Assembly: GCA_003450735.1 (NCBI GenBank)
Contig: DMEZ01000014.1
Span: forward strand, 13,172 to 77,171
From: Elusimicrobiota bacterium
GTDB lineage: Bacteria > Elusimicrobiota > Elusimicrobia > UBA1565
Direction: 5' to 3'
DNA length: 64,000 nucleotides
The notes beneath the pieces were generated by a model that saw only the letters and a program-made list of their open reading frames with translations, did no database searches and was not told where the DNA came from. Below are positions 16,564 to 24,809 of the stretch, piece by piece (the stretch's first letter is position 1; each line of letters begins with the position of its first letter). The translations under genes were made by a program, and so were the position numbers.

Positions 16564-18414
16564 ATGTCCAAGCTCGTCTTGATCGAACAGGCGTCGGACC
16601 TCCCCAGACTCGGCTCCCTGCCGCGCGGCGTGCTCGTCCTCTCACTCGACGCCAAGGCCTCTTCGGCCCTCGATCTGCGGAAGATCCCTTACCGCCTGCT
16701 CGAGGAGTTCACCCCCGCGGAGGAGTTCAACCGCGCCTCCCTGGACCGGTATTCCTGGCTGGACGCGTTCTGCGTAGACCTCGACCGCCGGATGCAGGCG
16801 TCCATCCCCGCGCTCCGGGACGCGGACATCAAGCCGGCGACCCTGCACTACTACGCTCTGAAGATGCTCGTCGACTGCCTCGCCTCGAAGGCCCATCTCT
16901 TGTCCGGCGCGTTCCTCGAACTTCGGCCCGAAGCCGTGTACTACACGCCTGCCCGGAAGGCCTCCGTCGCCCCGGACCTCCTCTTCCGACGGGAGTCGGC
17001 CTTCTCCAGGCTCTGTCCGGCCGCGGCCAAGGCGGCGGGCGCGCTCGCCCTGCCCATGCCCCCCCCCACGGCCCTCGCCTCGGACGCGGCGAACCCGCTG
17101 CTGCGGCGCTTCTCCCCCCGTCGATGGCCGCGCTACCTGAGAGGGATCCTCTCCCGTCTCGAGGACTGCGCCCTGCAGCCGCTCCGGAGGGGCCCGCCCC
17201 GGCCGTTCGTGCTGGCCCTGGCCGAATGGCACGATATCCCGGAGATCCTACGCGGCCTGGCCGCGGAGGGCTGGGAGACCCGCAGGGCGCCCTTCATGGG
17301 CGTCCTGCCCGCTCCGCGCGGAGGCCCCCTGAGGAACGCCCTCCGTGAGATCGATTCCCAAGCCGAGGGACTCTGGCGGGGGCTCTGCGCAGACAGCGCC
17401 TGGCGCGGACGGTTCCAGTTCCACGGGTTGGACCTCTTCGACTCCGCGCAGGAGCGCCTGGAACGCTTCGTCACGCGCGCGCCCTCGGAGATCGTCCACG
17501 CCTATCGGCTCTGGAAGGGACGCCTGAGCGCCGCCAGGCCCCTTTGTGTCCTGAGCTGCTCGAGCAACTTCGGCCATGCCGGGCACGGCGTCGTCGTGGC
17601 CGCCCGGGAGGCGGGGATCCCCTTCATCCTCTACCAGGAGGGCGGGGGGTACGGGATCCCCCACTCCCCCATGCTCTTCGCGACCGACCTGAGGGCCGAG
17701 GGGTGGTTCCTCTCCTACGGGCCCGGCACGCGGGAACTGGCGCAGCATCGCGGGCTCCGCCCCGAGGGCCGCGTCGTGGACGTCGGATCGGCCATACTCG
17801 ACCGCCTGGCCGCGCGTCGCCCCCGCCCGGCCGAAGCCTCCGCGTACCACTACGTCCTCTACAACCCCGCGACCAACATCCAGCATCATCCGTTCAACGG
17901 CGGCACTTCGCCCCATCATTTCGCCCAGCAGAAGCGCATGCTGCGGATCCTCTCGGAGTTCCATTCCCTCTCTTTCCGGATCAAGCTGCCGCCCAACGAC
18001 GACATGCCCCATCTGACGGGATGGCTCGCCGCCCAGACCCCCCCCCTGCGGAACTGCAAGCTCCTCCTCGGAGCCCAGATGCAGGACACCCTCCATCAGG
18101 CCGCCGGGTTCATCTTCAATTTCGCTTCGACGAGCCTGCTGGAAGCCCTCCTGACCGACAAGCCCATCTTCATCGTGGAGGACCCGCTCCAGATCCATTT
18201 CGACCCGGAGGCCCGGTCCCTGCTCGCCCGGCGCGCCGTCCTCTGCCGGGACCCGGACGAGTTCGCCTCGCTCTTCCGCCGCCACCTTGCGGGCGAAGTC
18301 CTGGCGGACGTCCAGGACGCCGAGGCCCGCCGCCGCTACGCCACCTATCTGGACGACGGCCGGAGCCTCGAACGGGCCTGCCGCGCAGTCCGGAGGATCT
18401 GCGGCGCGGATTGA
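16564..18414 (+). CDS. Large GT-B-like surface carbohydrate biosynthesis protein
   Basis: A 616-residue protein, nearly the same length as the one at 10700. The N-terminal half is unrecognised. The C-terminal part has a GT-B nucleotide-binding look: CVLSCSSNFGHAGHGVVVA, ILYQEGGGYGIPHSP (a YQEGG turn seen in CDP-glycerol-type transferases), FRIKLPPNDD, and FNFASTSLLEALLTDKPIFIVED near residues 518-540. The last block parallels TSPSTIALL in the 10700 protein and TGSTAGLDALAAGRPV in the 21573 protein. No membrane segments or signal peptide are apparent. A transferase role on the surface polymer is inference. Confidence 0.6.
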   Translation: MSKLVLIEQASDLPRLGSLPRGVLVLSLDAKASSALDLRKIPYRLLEEFTPAEEFNRASLDRYSWLDAFCVDLDRRMQASIPALRDADIKPATLHYYALKMLVDCLASKAHLLSGAFLELRPEAVYYTPARKASVAPDLLFRRESAFSRLCPAAAKAAGALALPMPPPTALASDAANPLLRRFSPRRWPRYLRGILSRLEDCALQPLRRGPPRPFVLALAEWHDIPEILRGLAAEGWETRRAPFMGVLPAPRGGPLRNALREIDSQAEGLWRGLCADSAWRGRFQFHGLDLFDSAQERLERFVTRAPSEIVHAYRLWKGRLSAARPLCVLSCSSNFGHAGHGVVVAAREAGIPFILYQEGGGYGIPHSPMLFATDLRAEGWFLSYGPGTRELAQHRGLRPEGRVVDVGSAILDRLAARRPRPAEASAYHYVLYNPATNIQHHPFNGGTSPHHFAQQKRMLRILSEFHSLSFRIKLPPNDDMPHLTGWLAAQTPPLRNCKLLLGAQMQDTLHQAAGFIFNFASTSLLEALLTDKPIFIVEDPLQIHFDPEARSLLARRAVLCRDPDEFASLFRRHLAGEVLADVQDAEARRRYATYLDDGRSLERACRAVRRICGAD

Positions 18415-18429
18415 TGCGCGAAGACAACC

Positions 18430-18439
18430 TGAGTATACT
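18430..18439 (+). promoter_or_regulatory. Promoter -10 (TATACT) adjacent to HAD gene start
   Basis: TATACT at 18434-18439, preceded by TG two bases away (TGagTATACT), ends 8 nt before ATG 18448. It lies in the 33-base gap between two operon genes and predicts a leaderless or 1-2 nt leader transcript for the HAD-aldolase-cytidylyltransferase set. Confidence 0.5.
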
Positions 18440-18447
18440 ACCCCCCG

Positions 18448-19107
18448 ATGAACCCTGGGTTCTGGCAGGCGGTCCTCTTCGATTTCGACGGGGTGGTCCT
18501 GGATTCCAACCCGGCGCGGACCGAAGGCTTCCGCCGCCTCTTTTCGGGATATCCGGAAAGCGCGGTCGAGGCCCTGCTGCGCTACCACGAGGAGAACGGC
18601 GGGCTCTCCCGCTACGACAAGATCGCCCATTTCTTCAAGGACATCCTGAAGCGGGACATCCCCCCAGGCGAGCTCGGGCGGCATGCGGAGAGGTTCTCCT
18701 CCCTGGTCAAGCAGGCGGTCATCGATTCGCCCTTCATCCCGGGCGCCGCAGAGTACTTCGGCCGCCGCCATCCCTTCCCGCTGTATCTGGTCTCCGGGTC
18801 CGACCAGGACGAGCTCCGTGAGATCTGCGGCCGCCTCGGCATCGCCTCGAGCTTCGCCGGCATCTTCGGCTCGCCGACCCCCAAGACCGAGAACGTCGCC
18901 CGCATCCTCTCGTCGGGCGGCTACCCGGCGGACCGGGTCGTCCTCATCGGCGACTCCCGCAACGACCAGGAGGCGGCCCGGGCCAACCGGACGCGCTTCA
19001 TCGCACGCGCCTCCGGGCGGCCCGCCTGGCTGGCGGCGGACGCCCCGCACATCCAGGACTTGAGCCAGCTCGACCAGGTCCTGTGCGACGCCGCGGGCCG
19101 TGGATGA
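18448..19107 (+). CDS. HAD-superfamily hydrolase (phosphatase)
   Basis: A 219-residue HAD phosphatase. Motif I is LFDFDGVVLDS with D12 and D14; a helical cap follows; motif II is LYLVSGSD; motif III lysine is in TPKTENV; motif IV is VVLIGDSRND. It resembles phosphoglycolate-phosphatase-like enzymes. With the following aldolase and KdsB-like genes it could remove phosphate from a 3-deoxy-keto-sugar-acid phosphate, as KdsC does for Kdo, though KdsC itself lacks a cap, so it would be an analogue. The next start (ATG 19112) is 5 bases past the stop. Confidence 0.82.
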   Translation: MNPGFWQAVLFDFDGVVLDSNPARTEGFRRLFSGYPESAVEALLRYHEENGGLSRYDKIAHFFKDILKRDIPPGELGRHAERFSSLVKQAVIDSPFIPGAAEYFGRRHPFPLYLVSGSDQDELREICGRLGIASSFAGIFGSPTPKTENVARILSSGGYPADRVVLIGDSRNDQEAARANRTRFIARASGRPAWLAADAPHIQDLSQLDQVLCDAAGRG

Positions 19108-19111
19108 CCCC

Positions 19112-20845
19112 ATGAACAGAGTGAGACTCCTCGACTGCACCATCCGGGACGGAGGCTATCTCAACGATTGGCGCTTCGATGAGCGCATGGTCCGGGACGT
19201 CTACCGGGCCTCCTCCAAGGCCGGGGTGGACGTCGTCGAGCTCGGCTTTCGCGGGACCGAGCGCTGCTTCGATCCCGCCCAGTTCGGCCCCTGGCGCTTC
19301 ACGCCGGAGAGCCTGCTCAGGGAGGCCGTGCGCGGCGGAGGAGCCCGGGTCGCCCTGATGGCGGACTTCGGGAAGATCGAGGCAGACGACTTCTGCGACC
19401 GCAAGGACAGCGTCGTCGACATGGTGCGCGTCGCGGCCCATCGGGATGCGATCCCGGGCGCCCTCGCCCTGCTCGAGAAGATCAAGAAGAAGGGCTACAC
19501 GGCCGTCCTGAACGTGATGGGCTTCACCAGCATGAGCGAGGCCGAGCGAGCCGAGCTGCGGAATCTGGCGCGCGGCTCTGCGGTCGACATCCTCTACGTG
19601 GCGGACAGCTACGGATCCATGTTCCCTGACCAGATCCGGGGCATCTTCGAGCCCCTGCTCGAGATCGGCGGCCCTCTCGAGATCGGCTTCCACCCCCACA
19701 ACAACCTCCAGATGGCCTTCGCCAACACGCTGGAGGCCCTACGGGTGGGTGTCCATTATCTGGACGCGACCCAGTTCGGCATGGGCCGCGGCGCCGGCAA
19801 CCTGCCTCTCGAGACCCTTCTGGCCTACCTGCAGCAGTCCCGCAAGGACAAGTACAACGTGATCCCGGTCCTCAACTGCATCGACCGACACCTCATCGCT
19901 CTGAACCGCCAGCTCGGCTGGGGGCATCAGCTGCCCTATATGCTCTCCGGCATCTTCCAGTGCCACCCCTACTACGCGCAGGACCTCGTGGAGCTCCACG
20001 AGTACGCCATCGAGGACGTCTGGAAGGCGCTCGAGCGTGTCCGGCTCGCCTCCCCCGTCGGCTACGACCGCAAGCTGCTCTCCGAGATCGTGGGGAGCGG
20101 CCTGCTCGGCCCCCTCCCCACGACGGAGGCGGCCGGGGACGCCTGGGCCCAGGAAGCCGCTGCGCAGGAGCCGCCGGCCTACGCCGGCCGGCACGAGGGC
20201 CGGGATTTCCTGGTGCTCGCCGGCGGCCCCAGCTTGATCGAGTACAAGGACCAGGTCCAGGAGTTCATCCGCCGCCGCGACCCCATCCTCCTGGGAGCCA
20301 ACAACCTGGGCGGGCATTTCGTCCCCCACTACCACGCCTTCATCAACAAGAAGCGCTTCATGTCTTACGCCGCCCAGGCACACCGAGACTCGAAGCTCCT
20401 GGTCGGCCAGTACCTCGACGACGACATGGTGCGCGAGTACTCCGGACGCGAAGTCGAACGCCTCCGCTACGCCGATCGGCTCTCCTCGGACTTCCGCATC
20501 GTCAACGGCGTCATCGGCACGAACGGCCGCACCATCGGGGTTTTGCTGTGCGCCGTGGCCATCGTGATGGGCGCCAAGCGGGTGTTCGTCGCCGGCATGG
20601 ATGGCTACGCCCATCTCCCCGAGGGCCGAGGCACCCTGTTCTACGCCGAGAAGGATGAGCCCGAGAGCCGCGAGGAGATCCTCGACCGGCACCGCTGGTG
20701 CCAGCGGATCCTGGCCTCCATCAGCGACCACCTGACCGCCTCGGGCCGGGAAGAACTCCACATCCTCACGCCCACGAGCTACCAGCAGTTCTACAAGGGG
20801 CTGCAGAACTACCTCGATGTCCCCGGCCTGGAGGCCCGGCCATGA
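19112..20845 (+). CDS. DRE-TIM/HMGL-type aldolase fused to a DUF115/MAF-like domain
   Basis: A 577-residue two-domain protein. Residues 1-~300 are a HMGL-like (4-hydroxy-2-oxovalerate aldolase / homocitrate synthase superfamily) barrel: LDCTIRDGGYLNDW at about 7-20 with the catalytic Arg12-Asp13, and the metal-binding GFHPHNN near 192-198 (H194, H196), then GMGRGAGN. Such enzymes form or cleave C-C bonds between pyruvate-like carbanions and aldehydes. Residues ~360-577 resemble the DUF115/MAF-type domain of glycan-modifying proteins: VLAGGPSLIEY, GANN, and NGRTIGVLLCAVAIVMGA with VAGMDGY. An alternative GTG start exists at 19100; ATG 19112 matches the usual family N terminus. The stop overlaps the KdsB-like ATG. 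Synthesis of a 3-deoxy-2-ulosonic acid from pyruvate and a sugar aldehyde is my inference. Confidence 0.75.
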   Translation: MNRVRLLDCTIRDGGYLNDWRFDERMVRDVYRASSKAGVDVVELGFRGTERCFDPAQFGPWRFTPESLLREAVRGGGARVALMADFGKIEADDFCDRKDSVVDMVRVAAHRDAIPGALALLEKIKKKGYTAVLNVMGFTSMSEAERAELRNLARGSAVDILYVADSYGSMFPDQIRGIFEPLLEIGGPLEIGFHPHNNLQMAFANTLEALRVGVHYLDATQFGMGRGAGNLPLETLLAYLQQSRKDKYNVIPVLNCIDRHLIALNRQLGWGHQLPYMLSGIFQCHPYYAQDLVELHEYAIEDVWKALERVRLASPVGYDRKLLSEIVGSGLLGPLPTTEAAGDAWAQEAAAQEPPAYAGRHEGRDFLVLAGGPSLIEYKDQVQEFIRRRDPILLGANNLGGHFVPHYHAFINKKRFMSYAAQAHRDSKLLVGQYLDDDMVREYSGREVERLRYADRLSSDFRIVNGVIGTNGRTIGVLLCAVAIVMGAKRVFVAGMDGYAHLPEGRGTLFYAEKDEPESREEILDRHRWCQRILASISDHLTASGREELHILTPTSYQQFYKGLQNYLDVPGLEARP

Positions 20846-21576
20846 GGATCCTCGCGGTCATCCCCGCCCGCTTCAAGTCGAGCCGCTTCCCCGGCAAGCC
20901 GCTGGCCGACATCGGCGGCAAGCCGATGATCGCCTGGGTCTACGCCCACGCGCGGGAAGTGGCGGAGTTCGACCAGGTGCTCGTCGCCACCGACGACGAG
21001 CGCATCCGCGACGCGTGCCAAACCCTCGGCATGGACTTCATCATGACGGACCCTGCGCATCCGACCGGGACCGACCGCCTGGGCGAGGTGGCCCGGCGCA
21101 CGAAGGCCGATCTGTACGTGAATATCCAGGGCGACGAACCCATGCTGGAGGCAGCGACGATCCGTGCCGCCCTGGCCCCCTATCTGTCGAGCGAGGGGCC
21201 GCGGCCTCCGGTCACGAACCTCATGACCCGCATCCGCCGTCCGGAGGACGTCGAGGCCCCGACGGTGATCAAAGTCGTCGTGAACGCCCGCTCCGAAGCG
21301 CTGTTCATGTCCCGGGCCCCCATCCCGTTCGCCAAGAAGGGCGGCGACCCCGCCCGCTATAAGCAGGTCTGCGTCTACGCCTTCACGCCGGAGGCTCTGA
21401 GCCGGTTCTGCGAACTGGGCTCGGGCCGGGTGGAGCAGGTGGAGGAGATCGAGCTGCTGCGCTTCATCGAAGCCGGGATGCCGGTGCGGATGATCGAGGT
21501 GGAGCGGGACACGACGGCCGTGGACACGCCGGCGGACCTGGAGACGGTCCGACGGATGATGCTCGGGAAAGCCTAG
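20842..21576 (+). CDS. kdsB: KdsB-like CMP-keto-sugar-acid cytidylyltransferase
   Basis: A 244-residue protein with typical KdsB features: AVIPARFKSSRFPGKPL (CTP-binding), VATDDERI, GTDRLGE, NIQGDEPM, MSRAPIPF, and the C-terminal VEEIELLRFIEAG then DTPADLE. KdsB activates Kdo with CTP for lipid A inner-core synthesis; KdsB paralogues also activate other octulosonic acids. Coupling by ATGA overlap to the aldolase gene suggests it may handle that product rather than, or as well as, Kdo. The stop is a TAG inside a CTAG that also holds the stop of the opposing gene. Confidence 0.85.
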   Translation: MRILAVIPARFKSSRFPGKPLADIGGKPMIAWVYAHAREVAEFDQVLVATDDERIRDACQTLGMDFIMTDPAHPTGTDRLGEVARRTKADLYVNIQGDEPMLEAATIRAALAPYLSSEGPRPPVTNLMTRIRRPEDVEAPTVIKVVVNARSEALFMSRAPIPFAKKGGDPARYKQVCVYAFTPEALSRFCELGSGRVEQVEEIELLRFIEAGMPVRMIEVERDTTAVDTPADLETVRRMMLGKA

Positions 21577-23309
21577 CCCAGCACCGCTCCCCGCCAGGCC
21601 GCCCGGTCGAGCCGCGAGAAGACCTGCCGCAGCCTGCTCCGCAGGGCCTCCGGCGCCCCTTCCGGCGGCGCCTTCCGCAGCCCTTCCAGCCGCTCCCGCA
21701 GGTCCGCGTCCGACGCGGTGGGGATCTCCCCGTCCGGGAACATGTCGGTCGGCTCCACGTCCAGCAGACGCTCCGGCCGGTAGCGCAGCACGGGACGCCC
21801 GGCGGCGAGGGCGTCCAGCCCGGCCGTGCTCCCGGTGAAGACGACGACCCCGCAGGCGGCCAAGGCCTCGCTCATCGGACCTTCGGCGAGCCGGGCGCGC
21901 AGCCGGGTCCGGCGGACGTCCTCGGGCCCGGAGGGATGCGGCCGCAGCAGGAACTCCCCTCCGGGGAGCCCCCGGGGATAGGCGCGCTCGAGCGCCGCCG
22001 TCAAGTGCCGCGCGTGGAAGGGGTCGATGGGCAGCACGATGAGCACGTTCCCGTTCGGCGGCAGGGCGGGCGGCGCGCCGTCCTTGAGGAGATGCGCGTA
22101 TCGGCGGGTGCCGCCGACCTTCAGCCGTCCTGCGGGAAACCCCGCCTCGCGCAGGACGCGGGCGGGCTGCTCTCCCGAAGTCAGGAGGACGTCCGGCAGG
22201 GGGCTCTCCAGGTACTCTCGCTCCGTCGAGAAGAACGGCAGTTGGAACTCCGGGACCGTGGTGTGCTGGTAGCCCACGCTGCGCACCCCGGCGGCTTTCG
22301 CGGCCAGGACGAGCATCCGCTCCTGGGGCTGCGCCTCCCAGGGCATCACCACGGCCCTGAAGCGGCCCTCGGCGAGGAGGGCCCGGACGCAATCCAGGAA
22401 CAACCGGTAGGCGCAGCGGCCGGCGCGGGAGAAATCGTGCCACCATTCCCTCTCCAGCAGCCGGCCGACGGGGAGACCCGAGAGGTCCGCTCGCGGCGGC
22501 AGGGATGGGGGCAGCGCCGCCAGGGCGTCGAAGAACCCGCCCCAGGACGCCCAGAGGATGGCCGGGAGCACCGCAGCCTTGCGCCGCGCGAGCTGGGGTT
22601 CGAAGCCCGTGCTGTCGGAATAGACGAGCCTCGCCGAAGGGACTCCGTCTTCGGAAAGCTCCTTGTCCAGGCCGGGCAGGAAGGGGTCCTCCCAGCCCTC
22701 CTCCCCTTGGAGGCTCCGGGCCGTGAGGTGGCTGTAGATGAGCACCCCCTCCATGCGCGGGCCGCCCGGCCGCCCCCGCCAGCAAGCCTCCTGGCGCAGC
22801 CGCCCCCACGCAGTCCTCGACGCCCATTTCAGCCGCCGGGCCAGCCCGAGGAGGAGCGGCTGCAGGCGCATCGGCACGAGCGTCCGCGGGGCGTCGACCC
22901 GGGCTGAGGGGGAGCCGGCGAGGGCCTCCTCCAGCTGGCAGAGCAGCCATGGGTCCTCGACGACCACCGTCAGGGAGCCTCCGCCCGCGGCCAGGCGCCA
23001 AGAGACCCCCAGGTAGCAGCAGAGCAGGAAGAGGTCGGAGGCGTCCCAAGCCTTGCCCGGGAGAGTCCCCGCCCACCACGAAGCCGCGTCCGCCCCTTTC
23101 CCCAGCCTGGCGGTCAGCTCCAGGAACGGCCCCTTGAGGCGGCGGGCCTCCTCGTTCAGGAGCCCTCCCAGGGCGCGGGGCGGCCGGCCGAGGCGCTCCT
23201 CCAGCCGCGCCGGAAGGGAGGCCTCCTTGCCGAGGACCAGCCAGTCGGACGCCGGGGCTTCGAGACGGGCTCGGGAGGGAGGGCAGAAGAGGACCATGAC
23301 GCGAGGCAT
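21573..23309 (-). CDS. GT-B-like glycosyltransferase, surface polysaccharide type
   Basis: Up to 578 residues on the minus strand. The C-terminal half shows LVYSDSTGFEPQ, VVMPWEAQPQERMLV, SVGYQHTTVPEF, LLTSGEQPARVL, FLLRPHPSGPEDV and VVVFTGSTAGLDALAAGRPVLRYRPE. These fit KpsC/KpsS- and CDP-glycerol-transferase-like GT-B proteins. The N-terminal ~170 residues are not recognised. The first ATG (23309) is immediately next to a TGgTAAAGT box, so the ATG at 23297 (residue 5) is a plausible true start. It faces the KdsB-like gene tail to tail with a 4-nt CTAG overlap and is divergent from the radical SAM gene. It may transfer the CMP-activated sugar acid; this is inference. Confidence 0.65.
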   Translation of the reverse strand: MPRVMVLFCPPSRARLEAPASDWLVLGKEASLPARLEERLGRPPRALGGLLNEEARRLKGPFLELTARLGKGADAASWWAGTLPGKAWDASDLFLLCCYLGVSWRLAAGGGSLTVVVEDPWLLCQLEEALAGSPSARVDAPRTLVPMRLQPLLLGLARRLKWASRTAWGRLRQEACWRGRPGGPRMEGVLIYSHLTARSLQGEEGWEDPFLPGLDKELSEDGVPSARLVYSDSTGFEPQLARRKAAVLPAILWASWGGFFDALAALPPSLPPRADLSGLPVGRLLEREWWHDFSRAGRCAYRLFLDCVRALLAEGRFRAVVMPWEAQPQERMLVLAAKAAGVRSVGYQHTTVPEFQLPFFSTEREYLESPLPDVLLTSGEQPARVLREAGFPAGRLKVGGTRRYAHLLKDGAPPALPPNGNVLIVLPIDPFHARHLTAALERAYPRGLPGGEFLLRPHPSGPEDVRRTRLRARLAEGPMSEALAACGVVVFTGSTAGLDALAAGRPVLRYRPERLLDVEPTDMFPDGEIPTASDADLRERLEGLRKAPPEGAPEALRSRLRQVFSRLDRAAWRGAVLG

Positions 23310-23318
23310 ACTTTACCA
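23310..23318 (-). promoter_or_regulatory. Extended -10 (TGgTAAAGT) for the minus-strand GT-B gene
   Basis: Reading the minus strand, TGGTAAAGT ends directly before ATG 23309. Transcription about 7 nt further on would exclude that ATG and leave a leader of roughly 5 nt before ATG 23297. Confidence 0.4.
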
Positions 23319-23343
23319 TGTCCGGCTCCGCCGCGTCAGCAAA

Positions 23344-23352
23344 TGGTATCAT
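23344..23352 (+). promoter_or_regulatory. Extended -10 (TGgTATCAT) for the B12 radical SAM gene
   Basis: TGGTATCAT lies 24 nt before ATG 23377 in a 67-base divergent gap. The short leader is C-rich without a clear Shine-Dalgarno sequence. No convincing -35 hexamer is seen. Confidence 0.45.
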
Positions 23353-23376
23353 CGGCCTCAGAGCCCCCCGAGCCCC

Positions 23377-24780
23377 ATGCGCGTCCTGTTCGTCATCACC
23401 AATATCAACGGCACCTACGGGGATGCCTACTCCTTCGGCCTGGCCTCCATCGCCAGCGTCGCAAGGGAGAAGGGCTGGGAGTACGACTACGCAGTCATCA
23501 ACACCCGGGAGGAGTTGGAGGCCTTCTGCCGCAAGACCGCGGCCCGCCCCCCGCGCCTCGTCGCCTACACGGCCGTCTCGTCCCAGTTCTCCTTCGTCAA
23601 GGAGATCTCGGCCAAGGTCCGGTCCGCCTGCCCCGAAGGGGTGGTCCAGGTCTGCGGAGGGGTCCACCCCACGATCTTCCCCGGCTGCGCCCTGGAAGCC
23701 CCATCCCTTGACGGCATCTTCATCGGGGAATGCGACCTCGCCTTCGCGGATTTCCTCGACTCTCTGAGCGCGGGACGCTCCTTCAAAGAGGTGAGGAACT
23801 TCGCCCATGTCGAGGCAGGGGCCCTGCGCAAGAACCCGTTCTACCCCCTCCTCGAGTCGCTCGCCGCGCTCCCTTTCCCGGAGCGGGAGCGCTATGGATA
23901 CCAGCGCTTCATCGAGAAGGACGGCTACGCCCACTTCATGTTCAGCCGCGGCTGCCCCTTCAACTGCAGCTACTGCAGCAACCACGCCATCGCCCGCGTC
24001 TACGGCCGGCACTCCAACAAGCCCCGGTACCGGAGCCCCGAACGCTGCATCGAGGAGATCCGAGAGCTCTCCCGCCGCTATTCGTTCCAGAAGGTGTTCG
24101 TGGGGGATGACACCTTCGGGCTGGACCGCGCCTGGACGCGGGAGTTCTGCGGACTCTACGCTCGGGAGATCGGCCTGCCGCTGGTCTGCCAGCTCCGGGT
24201 CAACATCGTGGAGGAGGGCCTCCTGGCGGACCTCCGCCGCGCCGGCTGCGTCTACGTCAGCTGCGGCGTCGAGTCCGGCAACGAACGGATGCGCAACCAG
24301 GTGATGAAGCGCAACATCTCGGACCGGCAGATCGTGGACGCCTACGCGCTGTTCAAGCGCTACGGCATGCGCGCCAACGCCATCAACATGATCGGCCTCC
24401 CTCACGAGGACGAAGACATGATCCGCGACACGATCGCCCTCAACCGGCGCATCCGCCCCGACAGCAGCGGCGTCAACATCTTCTACCCCTACCGGGGGAC
24501 GGAGCTGGGCGACCGCTGCTTCGCGGAGGGTCTGGTGGACGAGGCGGCGTACTCGAATTTCAGCCAGGAACGACGCGACTCAGTGCTCAAGTTCTCCCCC
24601 GAGTTCAAAGAGAAGCTGCGGTACTATCAGGAGAACTGGGAGCTGCTGGTCTTCGCCCATCGGCCCCTCAAGCTCGGCCGCGTCTGGCTCCCCAGGTTCA
24701 TGCAGCAGCACTTCCCCTCCGTCTGGGACAGGGCCCGGAGTCTCAAGAGGTCCTTGTCGGGCCGGCGCGGCCCCGCATGA
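23377..24780 (+). CDS. B12-binding radical SAM protein
   Basis: A 467-residue protein with an N-terminal B12-binding type fold (VLFVITNINGTYGD, VAYTAVSSQFSF, VCGGVHPTIFP) and a radical SAM core with C193, C197 and C200 in RGCPFNCSYC. Further blocks FVGDDTFGLDR and CGVESGNERMRNQVMKRNIS are typical of the family. Class B members often perform C- or P-methylation or other radical steps on complex substrates. It is monocistronic or leads into the reductase at 24810, which has its own promoter. A glycan substrate is likely from context, but nothing in the sequence names it. Unlike the paralogue at 2583 it lacks the TPR tail. Confidence 0.82.
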   Translation: MRVLFVITNINGTYGDAYSFGLASIASVAREKGWEYDYAVINTREELEAFCRKTAARPPRLVAYTAVSSQFSFVKEISAKVRSACPEGVVQVCGGVHPTIFPGCALEAPSLDGIFIGECDLAFADFLDSLSAGRSFKEVRNFAHVEAGALRKNPFYPLLESLAALPFPERERYGYQRFIEKDGYAHFMFSRGCPFNCSYCSNHAIARVYGRHSNKPRYRSPERCIEEIRELSRRYSFQKVFVGDDTFGLDRAWTREFCGLYAREIGLPLVCQLRVNIVEEGLLADLRRAGCVYVSCGVESGNERMRNQVMKRNISDRQIVDAYALFKRYGMRANAINMIGLPHEDEDMIRDTIALNRRIRPDSSGVNIFYPYRGTELGDRCFAEGLVDEAAYSNFSQERRDSVLKFSPEFKEKLRYYQENWELLVFAHRPLKLGRVWLPRFMQQHFPSVWDRARSLKRSLSGRRGPA

Positions 24781-24792
24781 ACCTTCGATAGT

Positions 24793-24801
24793 TGATAGAA
24801 T
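24793..24801 (+). promoter_or_regulatory. Extended -10 (TGaTAGAAT) of the 24810 gene
   Basis: TGATAGAAT, identical to the boxes at 12542 and 30394, ends 8 nt before ATG 24810, so the transcript is leaderless or nearly so. A TTG start at 24792 would lie inside this promoter and is therefore unlikely. Confidence 0.58.
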
Positions 24802-24809
24802 ACCCTCGA

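Noticed and set aside
20809..24405. Very long open frame on the minus strand, ~1200 codons
   Set aside because: It lies opposite several well-recognised genes (KdsB-like, radical SAM) and its translation is low-complexity Arg/Gly/Ala/Pro-rich text, an artefact of high GC and third-position bias. Only the 21573-23309 part in another frame is a real gene.
24792..24809. TTG start extending the RmlD-like protein by six codons
   Set aside because: The TTG is part of the TGATAGAAT promoter box; ATG 24810 gives the usual SDR N terminus.
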